From assembly GCF_000330505.1 (NCBI RefSeq), contig NW_004443648.1, positions 673,479 through 737,478 on the forward strand: DNA of 64,000 nt, in the 5' to 3' direction. Of this stretch, positions 50,859 through 61,300 are shown in pieces. Numbering within the stretch: position 1 is the stretch's first letter; each line of letters begins with the position of its first letter. This stretch comes from Entamoeba invadens IP1. Taxonomy: Eukaryota > Evosea > Mastigamoebida > Endamoebidae. The notes beneath the pieces are model-generated. The model did not search any database. It was not told the DNA's origin and saw only the letters and a list, made by a program, of their open reading frames with translations. The position numbers and the translations under genes are program-made.

Positions 50859-51455
50859 ATGGAAAGTGCAGCAATGCTTGTGAAAGAGATGAACCCATCT
50901 TTCAAATGTGTGTATTCTTTCAGAGAGATTAGAAACTACCAGAGTGAGCAAGAAGCGGTTCTCATCGGTCTCTTGAATATGTTCTATGATGTCACATTCA
51001 CGGCTCACAAGAAGCAGATGTTGATCACGGTCCCGTTCTTCAGAATACTAACACTTGAAAACTATGGTGATCCTATCTTCTTCAGAGAACTCATTGAGAG
51101 AAGAATAAGTGAAAGGCTTAATTCGGAGGTTGCGGCTGGGTCTTCTCTCAAAACAGCGCTCAGAAGGTGCGAAAATTATAGGCTAGTCGATACTCTGCAC
51201 ACACTTGGTGATCTTCTGGAGCTACTTGGATTTGATTTTGATGTCCATGTGTCAACTGGAAAGAGAGGTACACTTAAAGCCGAATCCATTTATGGCGTAG
51301 TTGCGCCAAATGGTGACTATTTGTTCGGCCAAGAAGAGATTGCTCGGATTGGAGCAGAAATTGCAAAGTATGTTGTCGGTCTCGAGTCGATTGACGGTGT
51401 CTGCACAATACACAAGAACGACACAACTATCCGTAACTTACTCATGAAAAAATGA
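50859..51455 (+). CDS. twin-module protein 2 (unknown ~65-residue repeat family)
   Basis: 198 residues. Copy 1 of the module is about 30-92 (EAVLIGLLNMFYDVTFTA, KKQMLITVPFFRILTL, FFRELIERRISERL). Copy 2 is about 115-180 (LHTLGDLLELLGFDFDVHV, GKRGTLKAESIYGVV, LFGQEEIARIGAEIAKYV). The copies share LL-x(2-4)-[FY]-x-[VF]-x-[FV], a basic turn, two strands and a final amphipathic helix. It is closest to the protein at 55684, with which it aligns over its whole length (LLN, PxFxRxxTL, IEER, TSGKxxTLKxE-like blocks). There is no signal peptide. Its function is unknown. Unlike most of this half of the window, base composition is clearly coding. Confidence 0.75.
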   Translation: MESAAMLVKEMNPSFKCVYSFREIRNYQSEQEAVLIGLLNMFYDVTFTAHKKQMLITVPFFRILTLENYGDPIFFRELIERRISERLNSEVAAGSSLKTALRRCENYRLVDTLHTLGDLLELLGFDFDVHVSTGKRGTLKAESIYGVVAPNGDYLFGQEEIARIGAEIAKYVVGLESIDGVCTIHKNDTTIRNLLMKK

Positions 51456-51705
51456 AAAAATTTATTGTTAATTGTTTGTTTGGTTTTTGGAAAGTAGAAA
51501 TTCCGTTTAGTTCATTATTAACGTAATATTAGTTTTTATTATGGAATTCATTATTATTTTTAAAAAAACGTTTAAATAAGTCTCAAAATTGGCTATTATT
51601 TCGTGTAAGAAACGGGAATTAAAATTAAAGTAAAAAAAACAAAAACAAAGGAAGTTATTTTTCAGATTGTTTAAAAAATACCAGATAAAGTTGAAAAACT
51701 AACTA

Positions 51706-51894
51706 TAGTCAGTCCGTAAACGTTGTACACCCGACTTTTCCATATTTTTTATTCTATTTTTCGGGATTTTTTTTATTTTTCCCAAAAGTGCGTTTTTATT
51801 TTTTGCTGCTATTTTTGTTTTTATCCTAATACCCAAAAAAATTTGGAAAACAAGTCTAATATTCGTAAAGTGTACAACGTTTACGGACTGACTC
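51706..51894. mobile_element. 189-bp MITE with AGTCAGTCCGTAAACG ends
   Basis: Inverted ends of about 25 bp (left TAGTCAGTCCGTAAACGTTG; right reversed, the same with one change), flanked by TA at 51704-51705 and 51895-51896. No coding capacity; short ORFs across it are chance. Confidence 0.75.
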
Positions 51895-52170
51895 TACATA
51901 ATATTTATTCAATTATTGATGACTTTGCTTTTTTCAGTAAAATAAAAGTTAGAAATTAAAACTATATTAGAATTAATATGGTTAATAAATAATAAAATTG
52001 TAAATGAGTCTAGAATAAATGTCTGTCTGCAAATCATTATCGTTAAATTGTTTTTAAATAAAAAGAAGTGTTCAAAAACAATAGTAAATTTATAATATTT
52101 TTATTTATTTGTTTTTTTGTAGATTGGGGTATTTTATTATTTTTTCTGAAGATTTGGTATCCAAGTTTAG

Positions 52171-52557
52171 ACGAGTACCAAGGTTTCGACTTATAATTTA
52201 TATACTATTTGAATAATAAGAAACAAGTTTTTTTTATTATTTTAAAATGATCCAAATATAACTTGTCATATTTACAGACATGGTACTAAGGTTTCGACCA
52301 GGATTATAGTTTCGACTAATAATTAATAATATTTATACCACTATTAAAACTAAATTTGAAATGTTATATTTGGACTATTTTTTAAAATAAATATAGAAAC
52401 TCGTTCATTACTATTTAAATAGTATTTAAATAATAAGTCGAAACCTTGGTACTCGTCGACACATTAGTCCCACATCTGTAGTTTTTAAAATGGTATAGAA
52501 AATATTAATTATAAGTCAAAACCAAGGTCCTGTTCGAAGCCTTAGTGCCACGTCTGT
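52171..52557. repeat. nested inverted-repeat (MITE-like) cluster
   Basis: Two overlapping pairs. ACGAGTACCAAGGTTTCGAC at 52171-52194 is exactly complemented at 52433-52456. A related but diverged pair, ACAGACATGGTACTAAGG at 52274-52298, faces 52533-52557. A third related arm lies at 52455-52481. Nested insertion of related MITEs is the simplest reading. Confidence 0.65.
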
Positions 52558-52715
52558 ATTAATCAATAGTTTGAATATATATAGTAAAATAAGTAAAATA
52601 ATTGACCTATTCATTAATGATTTTTTCTTATCAATAGTAAAAATAATTCACACATTTTTAAACGTACAAATTTTATACTTAATAAAAAAACTATTAAATA
52701 ATAGGTCAAGTACCT

Positions 52716-52753
52716 TACTCACCTTACTATATGAGTAATAAGTAAGGTGAGTA
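52716..52753. repeat. 13-bp hairpin abutting the long-TIR element
   Basis: TACTCACCTTACT (52716-52728) pairs with 52741-52753 around a 12-nt loop. The right arm ends in the TA that flanks the next element, so it may mark the pre-insertion target. Confidence 0.55.
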
Positions 52754-53873
52754 CAGTTAGTTCGGATTCAAATGAAACAAGTCTCATAATAAATTGAATT
52801 TGTCTCAAAACAAATTAAAATTGCACCTATATTCAATTTTGTTTCAAAACAATAAAAATTTGTCTCATTACTTTGTAATTTGTCCCAATAAAAAACAAAA
52901 GTGTTTCAAAATGATATAATGTTTCAAAATAATATTAAAATGTCCTAAAAGTAAAAAAATTTGTCTCATAAATGTGTAATTTTGTTCGATAAAGATTGTA
53001 ACACTCTTTAAAAAACAATAAAAATATACACACATACTCTTTTTTGATAAAACTTTAATGTTTAATTTATATTTACAACTAAAAAATACTTAAAGAACAC
53101 CTCGAGCGAGTAATTTTAACGCGACTAGTCTGACGAAATAATCAACACATTTTTTAAATTATTATCATGTACTTGAAACATCCGGTCATATTCAATAGCA
53201 TATTGAATATTGTTATTTTACTTGTGTTTATATTACTTAGTATTATCTCAATAAAATTTATGTTTTTAAATATATAGTGATACATCGTTAATATACTTTT
53301 TATATAAAGTTTTTAATAAAGACTGAAAAATGATTGTGTGCCGCTTACACATCAAGTTNNNNNNNNNNNNNNNNNNNNNNNNNNNNNNNNNNNNNNNNNN
53401 NNNNNNNNNNNNNNNNNNNNNNNNNNNNNNNNNNNNNNNNNNNNNNNNNNNNNNNNNNGAACTATACGAACAAATTTTACAATTTCTTAAAGTTAGATAT
53501 TTTTTAAGTTGTTCATTATTTAAAAGCAAGTTTTGATTTTTTAAAGTGTTTGTAATTATTTAATTTCAAAATCCTTTTATCAAAAAAGAGTATGTGTGTA
53601 TATTTTTATTGTTTTTTAAAGAGTGTTACAATCTTTATCGAACAAAATTACACATTTATGAGACAAATTTTTTTACTTTTAGGACATTTTAATATTATTT
53701 TGAAACATTATATCATTTTGAAACACTTTTGTTTTTTATTGGGACAAATTACAAAGTAATGAGACAAATTTTTATTGTTTTGAAACAAAATTGAATATAG
53801 GTGCAATTTTAATTTGTTTTGAGACAAATTCAATTTATTATGAGACTTGTTTCATTTGAATCCGAACTAACTG
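52754..53873. mobile_element. DNA transposon with 299-bp terminal inverted repeats, centre unsequenced
   Basis: Flanked by TA (52752-52753 and 53874-53875). The arms 52754-53052 and 53575-53873 are near-perfect inverted repeats of 299 bp that begin CAGTTAGTTCGGATTC and contain tandem variants of a 'TGTCTCA/TGTTTCA' motif every 20-30 bp. A run of 100 N (53359-53458) lies between them, so the true length and any transposase are unknown. Palindromic arms of this length explain the failed assembly. Confidence 0.85.
53359..53458. other. assembly gap (100 N)
   Basis: Exactly 100 unknown bases, the usual placeholder for a gap of unknown size. Reading frames across it are meaningless. Confidence 0.95.
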
Positions 53874-55683
53874 TAAGTATTTTCTTTGTGAAAATAAGCT
53901 TTTTATAGTTTTTATACAAAAAAACTTCAATAGAAAAACAATCAAATATTGTCATTTTGAAAACTATTGTTATGCAGTGTAGTCATTTTTGGATTATTAA
54001 AATGAAATATTTCGGGAAATATACAAATTTTTCAAAACACACAAAATCGTTTTTTCATTTTTTTCTCAAATTTTTAAGTTTTTGGATTCGCATTTTTATA
54101 AAAACATTTTTTCTGTAATTTTATTGTCTAAAAATAATTTTAAATAAACTGACTTTTATAAACTTCAATTTTCTTGTTTTTGACCATTTGAACTTTGTTC
54201 AAAACTTTATCAAGTCTTGCTTTTGAATAGAAATTATTAATAACGCTTTAATATCAGTCCATTTGACACAATTCACATGAAATGGCACACTGAAATTCAT
54301 GTTAATTCAATGAGCGTCAAAATATTCAAATTGAATATTTTGCCAATTTTTATGATTTTTTAAATATACTAAGTGTATGAATTTTTTACATAATCAATAT
54401 CAGTAATGATAAAAAATGTGATATATTTATTCTCGATTAAATTATTCAAAACTAATTTTTATAAACTACTTAACATAATTTGTTATTAACTTTTCAACAC
54501 CGTTAATTTAAAAAAATCCTTTTTTCCATTAAAAACATACTAATCATCAAAATTCTTTTGTCACATCCGGTTTTATTATTCAACTACATAACATAAAAAT
54601 ATTTACACTTTTTAAAATAACAATCGGCACCACTTTATTGTTTGAAAGCGATTTTGTTGATAAAAAGTTTGAGAACTAAGATTGCGAAAAATAACGACAA
54701 CGAGTTTCAAGTCTACTCTGTAAGTTTAATTAAATATCTATACTTTCCAAATCAAAAAGTGACGAATATAATCAAGCAATTAAAACGATCCACTTCAATT
54801 TTTTTCATTTTCCTTCTTTTGAGGACAACTTTGATTTGACAAAAAATAATAAAAAATAACACACTTTTTATTTTCATTTTATGCAAAAAATGAATTTAAA
54901 ATAAAACGGCGGTTCCCTGTTATTTTTATGAATGTTATATTTTCTACTATTTTTTGATTTCATTTGAATTAAAAAAAGAAAGGAAAGTAGTGCGTTGCCA
55001 CCATCACCATATTGTCCAACCCCCATTTTCTGAAGAAATTATCTTTTATACAAAAACTATAACTTTCATATTTCTGTAGTTTATTAATGAAGTGATGAAA
55101 ACTTAGTGATCTTTCCTTTTGCAGTAAATTAAACAATCATGAAACTATATTTTAAAGGATATTTTTAGAAAAGGTATATTTTGAGGAAAAAAGACCAATA
55201 ATAGATAATACTATAAACTATTTAATTTTTTTCGTTTTTTTATTTCTTTCCTGACTGAATATTTACATTAATAAAAAAATGTCGTTTTTCAACTTATTTT
55301 TTTGGACAAAAATTATAAAGTAATACAAAAAGGAGACAAATTTTGTATTTTTTTAGAATAGTTTTTTTTTCATTTTTTTTCGTGAGAAAAACACATAAGG
55401 TCGAATAAGTACGACAAATCTAATAAAATTAGTTTCAACAATTAAAAAGACTAGTTTTATTTTTGGAAATAGAGAAACTATAAATGCAAAAAAAAACTCG
55501 ACGCAGGAGCTGAAATTTTTGCATTTTTTTTTCGCTTGTTTGATTCAAATTTTTGTGAAAGTTAATTACATTTTTGATTCTTTTGGGGAAAAATGAAGAA
55601 AATGATTGTTGGACTTCCAAGGGTTTTTGGTTCTCTTAGGCTTAAGAGGATACTTGTTCATCTGAAAACATCAGATTATAATA
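53874..55683. other. long AT-rich intergenic region
   Basis: 1.8 kb with no supported gene. A near-palindrome CAAAATATTCAA-A-TTGAATATTTTG lies at 54318-54342. Confidence 0.5.
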
Positions 55684-56286
55684 ATGAACGATATGCAGAA
55701 CACAGTTCAACACCAACAAGGAGTTCGAGTGATGAAAAGGAAGGACAAACAGTTCTTTGATTATAAGAACTATATGGTCTGCCAACAAGCTATTTGTATT
55801 GCACTTTTGAATAAATCCTTCGAAGTGCATATCCAACATCCAACCAAAAAGTCTGTTGTCACTCCACAATTCATCAGAGTCAAAACCTTAAAACAAGACC
55901 AAGATGAATTGAATGTAGTCAATTTCATCGAAGAAAGATGTCTACAAAGAGCCGAGTGGGATAAAGCCAATGGCATTAAAGATACCACTGCATCAAGAAG
56001 AGTTCCAATGAACAAAAACTTTGAGGCTCACCATCTCTTCATTGACTTTTTAAGAGACATGGGATATTCATTCGCAAGTCAATACACATCTGGGAAGAAT
56101 TCGACTTTGAAAGTCGAGACTATCACGGCTATTTACAAAGATGGGAAACTCCTTTTAAACAAAAGAGACATCTGTAGAAAAGGACAAATGATCAATAGAC
56201 TTTTATGTCAGTCTGTCCTTCAGCAGAAAGACAGAGTATTCGCACATAACGATGCTTCGATCGCAAATTTATTTCGAAACTTCTAG
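55684..56286 (+). CDS. twin-module protein 3 (unknown ~65-residue repeat family)
   Basis: 200 residues from ATG 55684. Copy 1 is about 37-98 (QQAICIALLNKSFEVHI, KKSVVTPQFIRVKTL, VVNFIEERCLQRAEW). Copy 2 is about 118-182 (HHLFIDFLRDMGYSFAS, SGKNSTLKVETITAI, LNKRDICRKGQMINRLL). It aligns end to end with the protein at 50859 and shares the module with the one at 32956. The N-terminal 30 residues are Gln- and Lys-rich. The C terminus (FAHNDASIANLFRNF) resembles that of its neighbour (IHKNDTTIRNLLMKK), so the family also shares a C-terminal motif H-x-ND-x-[ST]-I-x-NL. No known domain is recognised. A nuclear role is possible from the basic, signal-less sequence but is only a guess. Confidence 0.75.
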   Translation: MNDMQNTVQHQQGVRVMKRKDKQFFDYKNYMVCQQAICIALLNKSFEVHIQHPTKKSVVTPQFIRVKTLKQDQDELNVVNFIEERCLQRAEWDKANGIKDTTASRRVPMNKNFEAHHLFIDFLRDMGYSFASQYTSGKNSTLKVETITAIYKDGKLLLNKRDICRKGQMINRLLCQSVLQQKDRVFAHNDASIANLFRNF

Positions 56287-58363
56287 TTGTATCATTTGAG
56301 TAATATTTTAACTTTTGTTTCCAAACGCCTTTCGAACTCCTAGTAAAAACACCAAACTTCAAAGAGAAACAACAATTTTGGTGGTTTTAATTTTGTGTTT
56401 TTACACCTCTTGATTCGATTTTTTGCAGGCGATTCCCTGGAAAGTAGTTTTTAAAACAAATTGTCAAGGAATTTACCCGAGTTTTAGCATTTGTTTAACG
56501 CTATTTGATAAAGATTCCCTGCATTTTGAAAAAGTTAAAATAGATCTGTAAGGATGGAATAATAATTATGGAAAAGGTATTTTTTATTTTATTTGAATTC
56601 CCGATAATTAGTAAAACAACAACATCCAAACTTAAATGTTATCGTTAATTATTTCAGCAAAAAATAATTATCAAATGATAAATTACGAAATTAGATATCT
56701 AATAATACTTTGAAATTTTGTTTCCATCATTTCACCGAAAATAGAAAGACAAAATAGAGCTTGGTGTGGCAAGAAATGAAATCGAAGAGTCCGGTGTTTT
56801 CACTGTTATTTTGGTGTTGAAACTTGTTGATAATGCTTTTTTACTCGAAAAAATTGGACTTTTGTTGTTTTTTCTGGTTTAATGGATTTGAAAAACATAT
56901 GAATAAAACAAAACATGAACATTTTTTATTCTTCTTTTCTTTAATTGTAATCCATTGAGTTATGCAGTGGAGTACAAGAATGAAACGAGTCTCTTCTTTC
57001 ATCAATTGAAAGTTTTATTTGTTTTGCTATCCTTTTTATAATTATTTAATCACTGCCAAAGTATATATAAATGACAAAAATCACAACACTTTCGTAAGTA
57101 AAATTATTACCAAACATCTAAAAAGCACAATAAACAATTCTATAATTTTTAATATAAAAAATGGACAAATACCTAAGTTTTGTTGGTAATTGGACAAAAA
57201 TTTTAGAATAGACAACTTTTTAAAGATGTTTTATAACAATTTAATCTATTACATATTATTGACGATTGTTATGATTAAAATTTATATCAAATTGTATATG
57301 AAAAAATTGTTAACAAATCTATTAATAAAATGTGTTTTGTTTTTTTATCATATTTTATATTATAACATATAATAATCCATATATCATATAAAGTCTGATT
57401 TTTAATTAACGATAATTCAAAAATACAACAAGGAAATTTACTATATCGTTTTTTTATATTATAATATATAGTATCGACCATCGCTAATTAAAAACAATAA
57501 ATATATAGTAAATTTCTTATTAATTTTTACCATTTGACATTCTCAAAGACACGCTGGTTGTCAATCTTTTTCTTTGCTTTTCAAATCAATTGGTATGACC
57601 TATTAATCGCCTTATAACTATGACACTTCTGTGATTAACTATATTAAATGGTCTGTCGGTTGTGTTGATATTACTCGGAAATTCGCCAGAGAAGAAATTA
57701 CGAACTCCACATTTCTTGCTTTCTTTTTTTGGATGTATAATTTGGTTAAAAAGTAAAAAATTTTAAAAATAAAACAAAAAAATTATTATTTCGAAAAAAA
57801 AAGAAAAAAAGCTATTGATTATAATTAAAAAACTAAATATATAGTTAATTTTCTCCATCGTTAATTAAAAATCCGACTTTATATTTAATAAAACTTTTTA
57901 AAACATTTAGACAAATAAATACCAATCAATTATAATTTATTTTTATTAATAAAGTATAATTTTTGATAACTTTATAATAATTTCAAATCTTTTGATAAAA
58001 AAAATAAAACAATTAAATCAATAGTATAATAAACTAAATTAATGGTGAAAATTTAACAAAACTATAATAAAGTATATATTATTGTTTTTGAAAAAAATAG
58101 TAAATTTTAATAAAAATATTAAAAATATAAACTAAATTAAATATTATAAAAGTATTTATAATTATTAATTACCAATATAGGTTGTTGTTCATTTCCAATA
58201 ATTCTATTAAAATGCAACAAAAATAGAATCCCTCAAGTCCCATAAATTAGGCATATCGACAACTAAAAAAAATTAAAAAAGTGGCTTCTGTTTGATTAAA
58301 CTAAAACATTATCGATTTTTTTCTACTCCAAAACTAACTTAAAATGAATAATTATCTCGATAA
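56287..58363. other. long AT-rich intergenic region
   Basis: About 2 kb between twin-module gene 3 and VPS13. Apart from the inverted repeat at 57387-57883 I see no feature; no GAACT lies close to the VPS13 start. Confidence 0.5.
57387..57883. repeat. inverted-repeat pair, probable degenerate MITE
   Basis: TATAAAGTCTGATTTTTAAT (57387-) is complemented by 57857-57883 with one mismatch over 27 bp. The interior is AT-rich and non-coding, with further short inverted motifs near 57434 and 57505. Confidence 0.5.
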
Positions 58364-61300
58364 ATGTTTGAAGGACTAATCGCAGACTTTTTGACAAAGA
58401 CAATCGGAAAGTATATCGAGGATTTGGATGTTGATAGTGTGACAGTGTCTTTGTGGAACGGGAATGTGAAGTTAAAGGATTTGCGTGTGAAGCGAGACGC
58501 CTGTTCTTCACTCAACCTTCCCGTTCAAATTACAACAGGGATTTTATCAAATTTAGAAGTCGAAGTCCCGTGGAAAACGATCAAAAAAGATCCGTTTAAA
58601 ATCAAAATCAGTGGCATCAATATCATCGCAAGACCACAAACAAATTTCGTGTTTGACAACGAAAACTTCGAGAAACAGAAGGCAGTGCAAAGGAATGAAG
58701 TTTTGGAGAGATTCGAGTTAATGCAACAAATCACATGTTCAAAAACAAATTCCGATGAAAAGAGCTTTGTGACTTCACTTGTGAATAAAATAGTCGAGAA
58801 CGTCGAAGTTGAAATTCATGACATTAAATTCGTATATATCGGAAACAAAAATGAAGGTATTTTGGGGTTTCATTTGGAAAATGTCAGTGTACAAAACGAG
58901 AAGAATGACACCGAAGATGTCATTACAAAAAAATGCACGTTGAGTAATATGAGTATATTCGCGCTTGTTCCAGCAAAAGAGTATTCCGAGTGTGTTTTTG
59001 GGAGTGAATGTGATGAATTTAGAACTGAAGATTTCGTGAAAAATGAAATCGCGAAGATCCCAAGTTTCGAGTTCAATTTACAAATCGAAAAGACGGTCCG
59101 ACACCAAATAACACTTTCCGGCGAAGTGAAAGAACTTTTTTCATCGATAACACGGTTGGAGTACCAACAAATTATTAATATCGTGGAACACATGACCACC
59201 TATACACAGACACTTAAATATCTGTACTGTCGCCCAACAGTGTCTGCACAAAGAGACCCAAAGAAATGGTGGAAATTTGCGTTCACTGCGACTCGAGACT
59301 ATTTGCGACAAAAAGAAGAAGACAAAACGCCAATACGAACCGAGTTGTGTTTATCACTTCGAGACCGGTTTGTGGAATTGTTCAAAAAGGTCAGAAAAGT
59401 TCCGTACGTCACTCCAGCAACACAACCAGAAACCGAAGAACTCCAAAAAATCGAAGATAGCCTTAGAGTACAGGAAATTTGTTACTTGAGAAAATCAGCG
59501 TATCAGATAGTGAATGAAGAGAAGAAGCGGTATGAAAACTCTCGCGGGTGGTTTGGTTTTGGGTATCAAATACCACAACTTGATGAAAAAACGATTAAGG
59601 ATATATACAACGCAATCGAGTACCACCAAGATGACTTTGTCCTTCCACCAGAAACGGTTGTTTTTGTGAGTGATGTGAACATTAGAAATGTCTCATTTTC
59701 GTTGTGTGATGATGGGGATATCATACGTTTGGGGATATCAAATTTTAACATCCACTTTGAGGCAAGGGTTGTCGGCTTAATTCTCAAATTGTGTTTTGAG
59801 GATGGCATTGTCTCCGAAAACAAAATTGGATTGGGAACGATTTGGCAGAAGACCTCACAACAAAAGGCGTTCCAGTTGTGTTTTGAAAAGAGTCCAACTG
59901 ACAAACACGCCGACTCTGTTGTAACACTCGAATGCGCAAATTCGGTCATTCATTGTTCCAAAAATTACTTAGACTCGATTGCACAATTTTTGAAACTGTC
60001 GTCAGACCTGAATTTGGACTGCGTCAAACAATTTGCAGAGTTCCAATTACAGCAATTGTACTCCTCTGCAGCTACACAACTTGACATTTTCTCGGAAAAC
60101 CCACCAATTGTTGATATAAAAATTAACTTGAATGCACCAGTTGTGTTCTTCCATTACGACCAAAACGAAAGGGGGATGACTGGAAACGTGTTGAAAATAT
60201 CGTTTGGGAATTTAAAGGTATCAAATTTACAGAACGACGAGAATTACCAGAACTTCCTCGCCAAAATACAAAACATTGAGATTTTGTTGCTTGAATCGCT
60301 TGATGAAGTATGTTCCAACAAAAACACAATTGTTCAAAAAACAGGCGCGTCCATCACGGTCTCCACAAAATTTTCGAATGCGCCATTGACAAAAGTCAAG
60401 CTGTGTGGAGAGGTCGAGCCATTCATCGCCAAAATATCAAAACGGAAATACGACAAGATACTTGCATATATATTCCTGTTTATGACGTTCATTCCAGACT
60501 CACTCAAATCACCAGATGAGTTGTCTTCTGTTGACAACGTCGATAAAATCTTGGTGAGTGAGTTAGTCAAAAAGACTGCCGAAATACACACTGTGGACAT
60601 CAATGTGAATATTCCAGTGTTCTGTGTTGTTTTAGCCAAAGTGGGCGACTTAGAGGAAAACGAAATAATGACTGCCGTGGAAATAAAGAATGGAAATTTT
60701 TGTTTGAATGTATTACCCGAAAGTGTGTTCTTTGAGTTGACGTTGAACCGTCTCAAAATGAAGAATGGGCTAAACGACAAAATTCCGTTTCTCGTTGAGT
60801 CGAATCCAAACACGCAAACCCTTCAAAACTACTTTTACGAGAACGAGAACGACTCCGATAATGGTAATTGTTTTGACTTGTCAAAAAACGATTTTGTGAC
60901 CGTCAAAATCAAAGTGGTTGGGAAAAAAGTTGATGTGTGGCTTAATATCAACACATTTGCAATTGTATACGAGCCTTCCATCATCAGTGAAATAATCACT
61001 TTTTGTATGTCGCTTTCGATGTTTCCCGAGAGTGACACGCCAAACGACTATATTTACAATATCGATGTCACCCTCTCACACTTCTTCTTTTTCCTCCAAA
61101 ACGAGACAAAGGTGTATGCGGTTGGTTCCATCTCTGGTTTAGATTTAAGTATGGTCTTAGACAACGTGAAGCTCGACTTGGGGTTGAACATACACGACTT
61201 TTCATTGAAGAACGTTTTATACCAACGCGAAGATCCCCGATACTCTGCAATAGTCTCTTCTGACAAGACGTTCATGAAGCTTAAATACGTCGACACGAAT

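Noticed and set aside
53266..53536. ORFs on both strands crossing the N run
   Set aside because: They are open only because N codons are not stops; no meaningful protein.
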